Assembly: GCF_013377885.1 (NCBI RefSeq) | Contig: NZ_JABKAU010000013.1 | Span: 1 to 64,000, forward strand | Length of the DNA: 64,000 nt | Direction: 5' to 3' | Source of the DNA: Hymenobacter lapidiphilus | Lineage (GTDB): Bacteria > Bacteroidota > Bacteroidia > Cytophagales > Hymenobacteraceae | Shown here: positions 1 to 9,007 of the stretch, piece by piece | Layout of the letters: each line of letters starts with the position of its first letter | Numbering within the stretch: the stretch's first letter is position 1 | Made by a program: the position numbers and the translations under genes | Notes under the pieces: model-generated | What the model was told of the DNA's origin: nothing | Database searches by the model: none | Seen by the model: the letters and a program-made list of their open reading frames with translations, nothing else

Positions 1-68
1 TTCGGACTTACCGGCGGGGCTTTTCTATTCTCAATCATGTTGCCGCGTTGGGCAGGCTTCTGGGCTGG

Positions 69-1178
69 TTAGGCCGACTGTTGCGCTTCGGCCAAAGCCG
101 GGTAGTCGGTGTAGCCTACGTGGAAACCCTCGGGGGCCGGGGCGTAGTAGGTCGCCTGGTCCCCTTCGGCCAGCTCGGCCCCGGCTTCCATACGCTCGGG
201 CAGGTCGGGGTTGCTGATGAAGGGGCGGCCAAATGCCACGAGGTCGGCACGGCCTTTCTGCAGCTCTTCCTGGGCCTTGGCGGCGGTGTACTCGCTGCTC
301 AGAATGAACGTGTTGGTGAAGGCGCGGCGCATAATCCCCACGGTATCGGCCGATGCGGCCGGGGCCTTGATGGTTTCGGGGTTGATGAGGTGCAGGTACA
401 CCAGGTTGCGGCGCTGCAGCTCGGTGGCCAGGTACTCGTAGAAGTCGTTGACACCCTCGTAGGCGCCCATATCGTTGAACGTGCCCCAGGGCGAGAGCCG
501 GATGCCGGTACGCTCGGCCCCGATGGCGGCTATCGTGGCGTCGGCCACTTCCAGCACGAAACGGGCGCGGTTTTCGGGCGAGCCGCCGTACTCATCGGTG
601 CGCTGGTTGGTGTTGGGGTTGAGGAACTGCTCCAGCAGGTAGCCGTTGGCCGCATGCAGCTCCACACCATCGAAACCAGCCTCTACGGCCAGTTTAGCGG
701 CCTTGGCGAAGTCTTGGATTACCTGCTTTACCTCGGCCGTCGTTAGGGCACGGGGCTCGGGATGGGGCTGCATCTGCTGCTGGTCGGTCCACATTTCGCC
801 GCCGGCCTTCACGGCCGAAGGAGCTACTACTTCTGCGCCTTCGGGTAGGTTGAGGCTATGAGCAATGCGTCCGCAGTGCATAAACTGCACAAAAATGCGG
901 CCCTCACGGGCGTGTACCGCGTCGGTAACCAGCTTCCAACCGGCCACCTGCGCATCGTTGAACAAGCCCGGAATGCGGGCGTAGCCCAGACCGTCGGCAT
1001 TCGGAGCCGTGCCTTCGACAATGATGAGGCCGGCCGAAGCACGTTGCGCATAGTACTCGGCTACCAGCGGGCCGGGCACATTGCCCAATGAGCGGGCGCG
1101 CGTCATGGGAGCCATTACTACTTTATTGCGGAGGGTAATCGGGCCGAGCTGGGCGGACGAAAAGAGTGAGTCAGACAT
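69..1178 (-). CDS. Old Yellow Enzyme-type NADH:flavin oxidoreductase (alkene reductase)
   Basis: FMN-dependent TIM-barrel oxidoreductase of the OYE/NemA family, which uses NAD(P)H to reduce activated C=C bonds (enones, maleimides) or nitro compounds. The flavin-binding start of the barrel is visible (APMTRAR near residue 23). The central ELHAANGYLLEQFLNP segment carries the His/Asn pair that holds the substrate carbonyl, and VAFGRPFISNPDL near the C terminus is typical. Its 369 residues match the usual family size. An ATG at 1178 is preferred to the in-frame TTG nine bases upstream. It is a cytosolic single gene, separated from sodA by a terminator. The natural substrate cannot be told from sequence. 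Confidence 0.93.
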   Translation of the reverse strand: MSDSLFSSAQLGPITLRNKVVMAPMTRARSLGNVPGPLVAEYYAQRASAGLIIVEGTAPNADGLGYARIPGLFNDAQVAGWKLVTDAVHAREGRIFVQFMHCGRIAHSLNLPEGAEVVAPSAVKAGGEMWTDQQQMQPHPEPRALTTAEVKQVIQDFAKAAKLAVEAGFDGVELHAANGYLLEQFLNPNTNQRTDEYGGSPENRARFVLEVADATIAAIGAERTGIRLSPWGTFNDMGAYEGVNDFYEYLATELQRRNLVYLHLINPETIKAPAASADTVGIMRRAFTNTFILSSEYTAAKAQEELQKGRADLVAFGRPFISNPDLPERMEAGAELAEGDQATYYAPAPEGFHVGYTDYPALAEAQQSA

Positions 1179-1278
1179 TGGATTCAAAATGATGTAGATA
1201 CATTGGTTGGTCCTTAAGCGTATCTGCCCGCAAAAGGTTTGCTATCCTGATAAAAAAACCTGTCGGCGAGCCATAAAA

Positions 1279-1310
1279 AAAACCTCCGCCCCAAATGGAG
1301 CGAAGGTTTT
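1279..1310 (-). terminator. Rho-independent terminator of sodA
   Basis: Imperfect hairpin of about 14 pairs (two wobble positions) around an AAAT loop. Read on the minus strand it ends in a run of seven T. It lies between the 3' end of sodA and the start of the OYE gene. Confidence 0.75.
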
Positions 1311-1384
1311 AGCGGTGCATTTTCTGTTTAGAGACCAGAAGTTATTCGAGCCGAAATACGAAGAACAGGCAACGAAAAACGAGG

Positions 1385-1990
1385 CTAAACGGCCTGGAAG
1401 CGCTTATTCACCTCGTCCCAATTGATGAGGTTGTAGAAAGCGGCTACGTAGTCGGGGCGCTTGTTCTGGTACTTGAGGTAGTAGGCGTGCTCCCACACAT
1501 CGAGGCCCAGCACGGGGGTGCCTTTGCAGCCGGCGTCGGGCATGAGCGGGTTGTCCTGGTTGGGCGTCGAGCAGATGCTAACCGAGCCATCGGCCTGCTT
1601 GCAGAGCCAGGCCCAGCCCGAGCCAAAGCGCGTGCCGGCGGCCTTCGTGAATTCTTCCTTGAACTTCTCGTAGCTACCAAACGACTTGGTAATGGCCTCG
1701 GCCACGGCACCGGTAGGCTCGCCGCCGCCTTTGGGGCTCAGCACCTGCCAAAACATGGAGTGGTTCCAGTGGCCGCCGCCGTTGTTGCGCACGGCTGTGG
1801 GGGCGGCGGCAATGTTGTGCATCAAATCATCAAGGCTCTTACCTTCCATGTCAGTGCCGGTAATGGCATTGTTGAGGTTGGTAACGTAGGCCTGGTGGTG
1901 CTTGCCGTGGTGAATTTGCATGGTTTGCGCATCAATGTGCGGCTCCAGTGCGTCGGGGGCGTAGGGTAGGGCGGGCAGTTCGAAAGCCAT
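1385..1990 (-). CDS. sodA: Superoxide dismutase, Mn-type signature
   Basis: Converts superoxide to oxygen and hydrogen peroxide in the cytosol. The Fe/Mn-SOD fold is clear: the first ligand helix with HHGKHHQAY (His27 and the His31-His32-Tyr35 region), a central [13 protein letters not shown] block, and the metal-ligand motif [18 protein letters not shown]. The GGG in the central block together with Gln in TPNQDNPLM is the usual signature of Mn-preferring rather than Fe-preferring enzymes; a cambialistic enzyme remains possible. The 201-residue length is normal. No signal peptide is seen. A palindromic R1 element lies directly upstream, so any promoter must be within it or in the short gap. 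Confidence 0.95.
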   Translation of the reverse strand: MAFELPALPYAPDALEPHIDAQTMQIHHGKHHQAYVTNLNNAITGTDMEGKSLDDLMHNIAAAPTAVRNNGGGHWNHSMFWQVLSPKGGGEPTGAVAEAITKSFGSYEKFKEEFTKAAGTRFGSGWAWLCKQADGSVSICSTPNQDNPLMPDAGCKGTPVLGLDVWEHAYYLKYQNKRPDYVAAFYNLINWDEVNKRFQAV

Positions 1991-2052
1991 AATAGAAAGG
2001 GTTGAAAGTGTGAGTTTCGTGTGGAGTAGTTGGCAGTGAGAGGTAAGAGAAT

Positions 2053-2151
2053 TGTCATTCTGAGCAGCGCGAAGAATCTCGCGTGCAATGGTAACTTCCG
2101 ATAGCAGAATTACTCTGGCACGCGAGATTCTTCGCGCTGCTCAGAATGACA
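2053..2151. repeat. R1 palindromic element, copy a (variant arm)
   Basis: Two perfect 34-nt inverted arms (2053-2086 and 2118-2151) flank a 31-nt loop. The outer part TGTCATTCTGAGC follows the R1 pattern, but the inner arm reads GCGCGAAGAATCTCGCGTGC instead of the common TGCCGAAGCATCTCTACCGC. It sits between tadA and sodA. Confidence 0.85.
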
Positions 2152-2225
2152 GTTGGTGTACTCAATACTACACCTATACAACCCCGGCACGAGGGCCAGG
2201 GTTACGGTAGCGGGCTAAAAGTAGC

Positions 2226-2672
2226 CTATTTCCGCTTCTGAGCGAAAAATTCCCGCATCAGCTCCTCGCTCTCGGCAGCCAAAATGCCGCTTACCGCTTC
2301 GGCCTTGGGGTGCAGTAGCCGGCCATGGCGGCGGTAGCCAAACTTGGGCTCGGGGGCCCCGAATACTACCCGCCGCACCTGGGCCCAAGCGCTGGCCCCG
2401 GCGCACATCACGCAGGGCTCCACGGTTACGTATAGCGTGCATTCCTGCAGGTATTTGTTGCCCAAATGATTGGCCGCGGCCGTCAGGGCCAGCATTTCGG
2501 CGTGGGCCGTTACGTCCTGCAGTCTTTCGGTCTGGTTGTAGGCGCGGGCGATAATTCGGTTATCCAGCACCACCACGGCCCCAATCGGAATTTCATCCTC
2601 GGCCAGTGCATAACGCGCCTGCTTCAGCGCCTCCCGCATATACTGCTCGTCGGAATGCAGAGAAAGGGTCAT
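2226..2672 (-). CDS. tadA: tRNA-specific adenosine deaminase / nucleoside deaminase
   Basis: Zinc-dependent cytidine/deoxycytidylate deaminase-fold enzyme; the best assignment is TadA, which converts A34 of tRNA-Arg(ACG) to inosine. His57-Ala-Glu59 and the Pro-Cys87-x2-Cys90 motif give the zinc ligands and the proton-shuttling glutamate. The segment around AYNQTERLQDVTAHAEMLAL and the C-terminal FFAQKRK tail are typical of bacterial TadA, as is the 148-residue length. A guanine deaminase-like nucleoside deaminase is the main alternative. The upstream neighbour (start 3285) ends at 2716, so the two may be co-transcribed. Confidence 0.9.
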   Translation of the reverse strand: MTLSLHSDEQYMREALKQARYALAEDEIPIGAVVVLDNRIIARAYNQTERLQDVTAHAEMLALTAAANHLGNKYLQECTLYVTVEPCVMCAGASAWAQVRRVVFGAPEPKFGYRRHGRLLHPKAEAVSGILAAESEELMREFFAQKRK

Positions 2673-2715
2673 AAAGTTGGGTTTCGGTGATTCAGGAACG
2701 GAGTAGGGGCGGGGC

Positions 2716-3285
2716 TTACTTCATCACAATGCTCTCCATAGCGGCCTGGGCGACGGGCTGCCACTTGGCCTGCTCGTTGGCGGGCGCGTCGAAGGTGAAG
2801 ACGTACAGCTGCTCGCCTTCGATGGCGTACTGCACCAGCTGGTACTTGCGGATAGCAGCCAGGTTGCCACCACCACGGCGGTTATCGGCCACCGTCGAAA
2901 CGAACTCCAGCACCACAAAGTCGCGCTTGTTAATGGTGTGGATGTCTTCGCGCAGAAACTGCACCTTGCCATACATGTTCTGGATGCTGGCCTTGTAAAT
3001 TTTGAGCAGCATGCCGTAGTCGCGGTTGCTGAAGTTGGTGGGCTTCTGGCTGACACTCAGGCCCACCTGGCCGTTGGGGCTGGCAAAAACGGCGAGCGGG
3101 CGGCGCTGGGCCGGGTATTTGGCGGCAATACCCTCGTCGGGCAAGGGTGCGAAACCGTCGGGCACGCCCATCGTCAGGTTTTTGGCAACGGTGGTTTTCT
3201 TGAGGCCGGGGCCCGCAAAGGCCAGCAAGCCAAACAGCAGTCCCAGCAACGGCACGAAGCGGAAAAAACGCGAAACAGAATTCAT
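2716..3285 (-). CDS. Exported protein of unknown function (possibly DcrB/PsbP-like fold)
   Basis: The 189-residue protein starts with a basic stretch and a hydrophobic segment (about residues 8-25, FVPLLGLLFGLLAFAG), so it is probably exported or lipid-anchored; no lipobox cysteine is seen. The remainder alternates short beta-like segments (LTMGVPDGFAPLP; FVVLEFVSTVADN; YQLVQYAIEGEQLYVFTFDAP) and ends in a helix (WQPVAQAAMESIVMK). That order recalls the Mog1/PsbP/DcrB superfamily seen in periplasmic lipoproteins; this is inference from the pattern only. It lies upstream of tadA on the same strand. I do not recognise a named family. Confidence 0.75.
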   Translation of the reverse strand: MNSVSRFFRFVPLLGLLFGLLAFAGPGLKKTTVAKNLTMGVPDGFAPLPDEGIAAKYPAQRRPLAVFASPNGQVGLSVSQKPTNFSNRDYGMLLKIYKASIQNMYGKVQFLREDIHTINKRDFVVLEFVSTVADNRRGGGNLAAIRKYQLVQYAIEGEQLYVFTFDAPANEQAKWQPVAQAAMESIVMK

Positions 3286-3335
3286 AGCAGAAGAAAGAAT
3301 GAGGCTGGCCCAACCGGGCCCACCAGAAAAGCAAA

Positions 3336-3362
3336 GCTCCGAAGCCCAAACGACTTCGGAGC
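3336..3362 (-). terminator. Terminator after the 3410-3874 gene
   Basis: GCTCCGAAG and CTTCGGAGC form a 9-bp stem. On the minus strand it is followed by TTTGCTTTT. It separates the two small exported-protein genes. Confidence 0.7.
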
Positions 3363-3409
3363 CCTAAACAGTTGCCCGGCCCGTCGAAAAGCACGGGCCA
3401 CCCAAGCAG

Positions 3410-3874
3410 TTAGCGCCGCTTTTTGCGGGCTACGGGTGCGGCAGGATACTTTACCATCACCTTTTTCCAGTACACGTAATTGCCCGTTTTAGCCTCTACC
3501 AAGTAGCTGCCAGCCGGAATCCGACCCAAATCCACGGGCGCGCCGGTGTTGTTCTGCGGGTCGAGCGCGGTGGCATAGATGGCCTGCTTCTTATAGTTGG
3601 TTACCGTGAGCGTGCCGGGCTGCGTGAACTGCTGGGTAAAGCTGAGCATGATGCTCTTGCCGCCCGAAGCCGGGAAAATGTCAATGCCCGACAGCGTTTC
3701 CACCCGCCGGATTGGCCCGTCGAGCACGAGCGGCTCCACATCGGTTTTGGTCTTTGCCTCGGTGCCGTTGGCGGCCTTGGTTTTCGTCTTGATTTTGGTT
3801 GGCGCCGTCTGGGCCTGCACGGTGGAAAAGGTGAGCAGCGAAGCGGCGAAGGCGAGTAGAAATGGGCGTTGCAT
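3410..3874 (-). CDS. Exported protein with a T9SS-like C-terminal beta domain
   Basis: The ATG at 3874 is chosen because it gives a clean signal peptide (MQRPFLLAFAASLLTF, cleavage near AQA, residue 22); the longer reading frame to 3943 adds an unlikely leader. After a Lys/Thr-rich linker (KIKTKTKAANGTEAKTKT) comes a small beta-sandwich-like region with FPASGGKSIMLSF, LTVTNYKKQAIYA, VDLGRIPAGSYLVEAKTG and YWKKVMVKY, then a basic tail. The 'lpaGsYlveaktg...KkvmVk' pattern resembles the end of type A T9SS sorting domains, but no PNP motif opens it. It may be a stand-alone secreted beta domain. Function unknown. Confidence 0.75.
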   Translation of the reverse strand: MQRPFLLAFAASLLTFSTVQAQTAPTKIKTKTKAANGTEAKTKTDVEPLVLDGPIRRVETLSGIDIFPASGGKSIMLSFTQQFTQPGTLTVTNYKKQAIYATALDPQNNTGAPVDLGRIPAGSYLVEAKTGNYVYWKKVMVKYPAAPVARKKRR

Positions 3875-3964
3875 GGCAGAGAGAATCAGGAGCAGAAGTT
3901 GAACTGCCGGGGCTAATACAGAAGTCAGGCCAAGTTTGAGCAAAGGACGCGGATGGTAAAAAGA

Positions 3965-4086
3965 ACGTCATGCTGAGTGAAGCCGAAGCATCGCTACTGT
4001 TTCGTTGCGATGCCACCCGCTTCGTTGGATTACCCTTGCAGTAGAGCTGCTTCGACTGCGGCTGCGCCTTCGCTCAGCATGACGTC
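3965..4086. repeat. R1 palindromic element, copy b (diverged)
   Basis: Starts ACGTCATGCTGAG and ends CTCAGCATGACGT, giving 13-nt perfect outer arms. The interior has decayed (GAAGCATCGCTACTG versus CAGTAGAGCTGCTTCGAC). It lies between the M1-fusion gene and the small exported-protein gene. Confidence 0.8.
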
Positions 4087-4110
4087 CCTTCACCAACCAC
4101 TATCAGCCGC

Positions 4111-7100
4111 TTACTTTCCTTTCACCACTACGGCCTTTACGTTGTCATCCGGGGTGCGGTCGATGAGCAGGTTGTAGGGGTCGATGCCGGCTTTTTCGGG
4201 CTTCGAGGGTACGATGACGCTCAGGCGGGTGATGCCGTTTTTAAAACGACGCTTCTGGCGGTACAGGGGCACATCCTGCCACTGGCCGTTTACTTTCGTG
4301 CGGCCCAGTACGGCCACGTCAATCAGGTCGTTGAGGCGTTTGGCGGGTGTTTCGTTGCCGGCGCTGTCGGCGTAAATTTTCTTCGCGCTCAGTACCATGT
4401 TCACGCGGTAGCGGCCGTCGGGTAGCTTGGTGGCCGTTACCGAGTCGGCCTTGTTCTCATACAGGGCAATGCGCTCGAACATATCGGTGAGCAGGTACTG
4501 CAGCGAGTCGGGCGTGGCCTGGCGCAGGTCGCGCAGCAGGTCGAGCGAGGTGGTGTAAGGCGGCTGCTGGAACTTCACTTCCTTCAGATACTGGCTCAGG
4601 GCCTGGTTCACCTTGTCTTCGCCGAGGTAGTTGACCAGCGCGTACATCACCACCGAGCCCTTGCGGTAATGGATGTACTGCTGGTTTTCGACGCGGTAGA
4701 GCGGCTGCTCGGCAATGCGCTCGGTGGCCCGGCCGCTCAGGTAAGAGTCGAGCTCGTACTTGAGGAACTTGCGCATCCGCTCGGGGCCGTACTTCTGCTT
4801 CATCACCATCAGAGCCGAGTACTGCGAAAGGGTTTCCGACATCATCGTGCTGCCCTGCGCCGCCGCCCCAATTACCTGGTGGGCCCACCACTGGTGCGCC
4901 ACCTCGTGGGCCGTCACGTAGTAGGGGTAGTCCACGTCCTTGGGGTCGGTGGTGTCGACTTTGGCAATGAAACCGATGTTTTCGGAGAACGGAATGGTGT
5001 TCGGGAACGCCTGGGCGAAGGCCGAATAGCCCGGAAACTCGATGATGCGCAGTTGCCGATGCTGGTAGGGTCCGAAGTTTTTGGTGTAGTAGCTCAGCGC
5101 GTCCTGCACGCCGCGCACCATGCGGCCCAGGTTGTACTCGTGGCCCGGCTGGTAGTAAATCGTGATGTCGACGCCCTCCCACTTGGCCTTGCGCTCGGCG
5201 TAGCGCGCCGACTGGAACGAGTAGAAGTTGAGAATCGGGGCGTCCATGGCGTAGCGGAAGTAGCGGCGGCCATTTTCGGTCCACTCCTTCTGCAGATAGC
5301 CGGGAGCCAGGGCCAGCTGGTCGGGCACGGTGCTCACGGTGGCGGCAAAGCGCACCCAGTCGGCATCGGCAGCAATGTAGGTATTGTTGCGGGCCGTGGT
5401 GTCTTCGAGGCGGGCCATGCGCAGCTTGGGCTTCAGGCCGAACTTCTTGCGGGCGCTGGGCTCGCTCAGCTCGGCGTTTTCGCTGTAGCCGATGTGGGGC
5501 ATGTTGCCGTTGTTGACGAACGTGCCGTTGGCCACGATGCCGGTGCGGCCGGTGCGCTGCTCGAAGCCGGGCGCATCAAAATACAGGTCGAAATCCAGGG
5601 CCAGCGAGTCGCCGGGAGCCAGGGGCTGGGGTAGGCGCTGTACGTAGAAACCCATGACCGAGTCGGCCAGCACGGTGGTGGCGCCGGCGCCGGTGCCGAG
5701 CTGCAGCTTCCGAATCTTCACTTGTTCGTTCGAGGGCAGGTTGAGTACCACCGTATCGAGGGGCTGGGCCGTTTTATTGCGCAGCCAGTACTGGCCCCGC
5801 ACCCGCGACTCCTGCCGGTTCGGGAACAAATCCACGTTCACATCCACGGCCACGATGCGGGGCTGGGGCGTGCGCCGGAAGCGGCCGTAGTTCTTTTCGT
5901 AATCAACGGTAAGCTGCTGCCGGGCCTTGCTGCCACGGAAGGTATTGAGCACGTTGGTGTTGTAGAAAATCCAGGCACCCACGGCCACGAAGCCCAGTAG
6001 GGCCACGGCCAGCGCCGCCCGGGCCGGACCCGAAAAGCGGCGGCCGGCCAGGTGCTGGCGGGTGCGCCAGTCGGTTTCGGTGCCACGCACCCACAGCAGG
6101 TTGGCCCCCACAGCCAGCGCCACGGCCAGCAGCCCCCAGTACAGCTTAAACCACAGGTAGGGCCCCACAAAATGGCCAAAACCGTTCATGTCGGAGTAGC
6201 TGATGCCGGAGTCGCCACCGTAAGTCAGCAGGTTGTGCTCCAGGCCCAGCTGCCCGGCAAAGAGCGTGAACACGAAGTAGAGCACCATCACAAAGTGGCC
6301 CAGGTACTTGTTGTTGACGACCACCTGCACCACCACGGCCAACACCACCAGCAGCCAGTAATCCACCAGTTTCAGGCCAAACAGCCAGCGCAGGTACAGC
6401 CCTATTTCGAGGTTGAAGTACCCGGAAGCCACCTGCACCACGATACCAAACACCATGACAACGAGCAGCAGCACCGCCGGCACCAGCAGCAGGGCCGTGA
6501 GCTTGCTGGCAAACGGCACCCAGTTCGGTATCGGTAGCGCGTCGTGGAGCTGGTTTAGGCGGGCGTCACGCTCCTTCCACACCAGCTCGCCGGCGTAAAA
6601 CGTAACGATGGCCAGCACGAACAGCGAGAACGAGCCCGACAGAATCTCAATCACCTGGGCCGTAATCGGGAAGGTGGTCGTGTCGTAAATCTTACCAATC
6701 TGCAACGCTGCCGCCAGCAAAAAAGCCAGACCGGCCACCACAATGGCAATAAAGTAGGGGCTGCGCAGCACGTCGCGCAGGCTCAGCCAGGTAAGGCGCA
6801 GGTACTGGTTGAAGTATTGAGCAAAGCCAAAATGCTGGTCGACGGCGGGCAGCGCCACCGCCACCGGGGCCGGGGCTACCACGCCCAGCGCCGTTTTTGT
6901 GGTGGTACGTCGTGGAGCGGCGCTGCCTGTGGCGCCCTGCTCGAAACGGAAACGCAGGTAGCAGAAGCCCACCAGCAGCAGGCCCACGCCCATCCAGAGC
7001 AGTCGGTTGAGACCCAGCAGCCCGGTGGGCCAGATGAGGCGCACGTTCTTCTCTACGGGCGTCCAGTACTTGGTCAGCAGCTGGGTAGCGCCGCTGCCCA

Positions 7101-7749
7101 GTGGGTCGAGCAGCGAGGCAACGGTTTGGTTGTCGAGGTCGGAGAGCTGGGCTTGGGCGGCAATGTATAGCACCAGAAACACGATGCTACCCACATAGGT
7201 GCTCAGCGCTTGGCGCGTAAGGGTGGCCAGCGCGAAGAAGATAGCGCCCGTCAGCAGCACGTTGGGCAGCACGAAGGTCAGGTAGGGAACCAGGTAGTAG
7301 CTGAGGTGGAACTCGCCCAGCCGGTCGGCCGGAATGCCCGGAAACAGCGCCCCGATCAACTGGCCCAGCGCAATGCCGCCCATCATCAGCAGCGTAATCA
7401 CCAGCGTACCAAAAAACCGCCCGCCCAAATAGCCCCATTTGCTGATGGGCGCGGTGTACAGCAACGGGTGCATCTGCGAGTCAAAGTCGCGCAGCACGGC
7501 CGGCCCGAACATGGCCGAAACCAGCAGAATGCCGGGCAGCAGCGTGAGGGCATTGGTGAGGCCGTTGATGGTAAAGGGCGAGTTCAGATGCACCTTGCCG
7601 CTGCCCACTACCGCCGTCAGGCTCTCAAAAAAGCCACCGGTCACCAGTGTAAACAGCAGCGCCAGCGCCAGCAGAATGCCGAAATAAATGTAGGTAGCCG
7701 GCCGCCGCAGCCGGTACCAGATTTCAAACTTGAATATCTGTAGAAACAT
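4111..7749 (-). CDS. ABC transporter permease fused to an M1-family metallopeptidase
   Basis: A 1212-residue membrane protein. The N-terminal half has two blocks of transmembrane segments (about residues 15-270 and 320-600) in the pattern of ABC-2 exporter permeases, ending with a helix near 580-600. The C-terminal half (from about residue 640) is a periplasmic M1 aminopeptidase-like domain with zinc motif HEVAHQWWAH (His948, Glu949, His952) and a further glutamate in the helix MMSETLSQYS (about residue 972), as in other members of this fusion family. The ATPase gene (7894-8787) lies just upstream on the same strand, with a palindromic repeat between. The pair probably moves or processes a peptide or lipid substrate; the substrate is unknown. 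The fusion is known in Bacteroidota. Confidence 0.92.
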   Translation of the reverse strand: MFLQIFKFEIWYRLRRPATYIYFGILLALALLFTLVTGGFFESLTAVVGSGKVHLNSPFTINGLTNALTLLPGILLVSAMFGPAVLRDFDSQMHPLLYTAPISKWGYLGGRFFGTLVITLLMMGGIALGQLIGALFPGIPADRLGEFHLSYYLVPYLTFVLPNVLLTGAIFFALATLTRQALSTYVGSIVFLVLYIAAQAQLSDLDNQTVASLLDPLGSGATQLLTKYWTPVEKNVRLIWPTGLLGLNRLLWMGVGLLLVGFCYLRFRFEQGATGSAAPRRTTTKTALGVVAPAPVAVALPAVDQHFGFAQYFNQYLRLTWLSLRDVLRSPYFIAIVVAGLAFLLAAALQIGKIYDTTTFPITAQVIEILSGSFSLFVLAIVTFYAGELVWKERDARLNQLHDALPIPNWVPFASKLTALLLVPAVLLLVVMVFGIVVQVASGYFNLEIGLYLRWLFGLKLVDYWLLVVLAVVVQVVVNNKYLGHFVMVLYFVFTLFAGQLGLEHNLLTYGGDSGISYSDMNGFGHFVGPYLWFKLYWGLLAVALAVGANLLWVRGTETDWRTRQHLAGRRFSGPARAALAVALLGFVAVGAWIFYNTNVLNTFRGSKARQQLTVDYEKNYGRFRRTPQPRIVAVDVNVDLFPNRQESRVRGQYWLRNKTAQPLDTVVLNLPSNEQVKIRKLQLGTGAGATTVLADSVMGFYVQRLPQPLAPGDSLALDFDLYFDAPGFEQRTGRTGIVANGTFVNNGNMPHIGYSENAELSEPSARKKFGLKPKLRMARLEDTTARNNTYIAADADWVRFAATVSTVPDQLALAPGYLQKEWTENGRRYFRYAMDAPILNFYSFQSARYAERKAKWEGVDITIYYQPGHEYNLGRMVRGVQDALSYYTKNFGPYQHRQLRIIEFPGYSAFAQAFPNTIPFSENIGFIAKVDTTDPKDVDYPYYVTAHEVAHQWWAHQVIGAAAQGSTMMSETLSQYSALMVMKQKYGPERMRKFLKYELDSYLSGRATERIAEQPLYRVENQQYIHYRKGSVVMYALVNYLGEDKVNQALSQYLKEVKFQQPPYTTSLDLLRDLRQATPDSLQYLLTDMFERIALYENKADSVTATKLPDGRYRVNMVLSAKKIYADSAGNETPAKRLNDLIDVAVLGRTKVNGQWQDVPLYRQKRRFKNGITRLSVIVPSKPEKAGIDPYNLLIDRTPDDNVKAVVVKGK

Positions 7750-7783
7750 CTTTTGAGAAGCTAGGAGTTAGAAGGGAGGGAGA

Positions 7784-7894
7784 AGAACGACGTAGGGGCG
7801 GGGCTTGTCCCCGCCCGCCATTCGTGCCGTTGAACGGACTCGTTGAAATGGCACGCACGGCGGGCGGGGACAAGCCCCGCCCCTACGTCGTTCT
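7784..7894. repeat. R2 GC-rich palindromic element, copy a
   Basis: Arms AGAACGACGTAGGGGCGGGG... and their complement, each about 35 nt, enclose a loop containing CCGTTGAACGGACTCGTTGAA. The element touches the stop codon (7894-7896) of the upstream ATPase gene and fills the spacer to the permease gene. Confidence 0.88.
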
Positions 7895-8787
7895 TATGCA
7901 TCCACTACCGCCGTCTGCTCCGCCTGGGCAATGCGGGCGAAATACACGTCTTCCAGCGTGGGCTCCACCGAATCGTAGTCGGAGCCGGGCTGAGTGGGGG
8001 CCACCACGTGCACGATGGTGCGGCCGGCAAACAGCCGGGTCGAAATAACCTGCTGCTCCAGCAGCAGCGCGGGCAGTTGCTCCTTGTCTACTTCGCGGCG
8101 CCAAACCTGGCCGCGCAACTCCTGCATCACTAGTAGCGGGTCGCCGGTCAGCAGCACCTGGCCCTTGTTGATGATGGCCATGTTGCGGCACAAATCACTC
8201 ACGTCGCTCACGATGTGGGTGCTCAGAATCACGATGATGTTCTCGCCGATTTCGGCCAGCAGGTTGTGGAAACGGTTACGCTCGGCTGGGTCGAGGCCGG
8301 CCGTGGGCTCATCCACGATAATCAGGCGCGGGTTGCCCAACAGCGCCTGGGCAATCCCGAAGCGCTGCTTCATGCCGCCCGAGTAACCGCCTAGGTTCTT
8401 TTTGCGCACGTCGTAGAGGTTGGTGCGCTGCAGCAGGCCCGCTACCACGTCGCGCCGCTGCTTGCTGTCGGAGATGCCCTTGAGCACCGCGAAATGGTCG
8501 AGCAGCTGCTCGGCCGAAATCTTGGGGTACACGCCGAACTCCTGGGGCAGGTAGCCCAGCACCCGCCGCACGCCGTCCTTGTCGCGCAGCACGTCCAAAT
8601 CGCCCAGCATAATGCTGCCGCTGTCGGCTTCCTGCAGCGTGGCAATGGTGCGCATCAAACTCGATTTGCCGGCGCCGTTGGGGCCCAGCAGTCCGAACAT
8701 GCCGGTCGGAATGGTTAGGTTGACGTCGCGCAGGGCTTGGGTGCCGTTGGCGTAGGTTTTGGAGAGGTGCTCGATACGTAATTCCAT
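7894..8787 (-). CDS. ABC transporter ATP-binding protein
   Basis: Cytosolic ATPase partner of the permease/M1 fusion encoded downstream. Visible motifs: Walker A GPNGAGKSS (about residue 36), the Q-loop region LPQEFGVYPK, signature LGGYSGGMKQR, Walker B LIIVDEPTAGLD and the H-switch LSTHIV. The last 70 residues form the accessory domain common in ABC-2 exporters of the CcmA/NatA type. Its 297 residues are normal. The TAA stop falls at the boundary of an R2 repeat. Because both genes are on the same strand with only the repeat between them, they are probably co-transcribed, unless the hairpin lowers read-through. Confidence 0.93.
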   Translation of the reverse strand: MELRIEHLSKTYANGTQALRDVNLTIPTGMFGLLGPNGAGKSSLMRTIATLQEADSGSIMLGDLDVLRDKDGVRRVLGYLPQEFGVYPKISAEQLLDHFAVLKGISDSKQRRDVVAGLLQRTNLYDVRKKNLGGYSGGMKQRFGIAQALLGNPRLIIVDEPTAGLDPAERNRFHNLLAEIGENIIVILSTHIVSDVSDLCRNMAIINKGQVLLTGDPLLVMQELRGQVWRREVDKEQLPALLLEQQVISTRLFAGRTIVHVVAPTQPGSDYDSVEPTLEDVYFARIAQAEQTAVVDA

Positions 8788-8984
8788 GGAAAGAGAAGGA
8801 AGAAGGATAACAGGCAGATGATTAGCTGCTTTAAGCGGTTGCCAAAAGGGTGCTCAACAAACATAGAAAAACCTGCATAAGCAACCGGTGCTTTTCAACG
8901 AACCGGCCCTGGCAGGGGGCTAACGGGCCGACGAAGGGTGTATCGTCGGTTCATCATTAGTATTACATGGGAAAACCAATCTAG

Positions 8985-8992
8985 TATCTTCG
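8985..8992 (+). promoter_or_regulatory. Candidate -7 box for aspS
   Basis: TATCTTCG matches the Bacteroidota -7 consensus TAnnTTTG with one change. It is 16 nt before the aspS ATG. A matching -33 TTG is not convincing (a TTA at about 8963), so the assignment is moderate. Confidence 0.45.
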
Positions 8993-9007
8993 CCAAAAAT
9001 TAGATTT

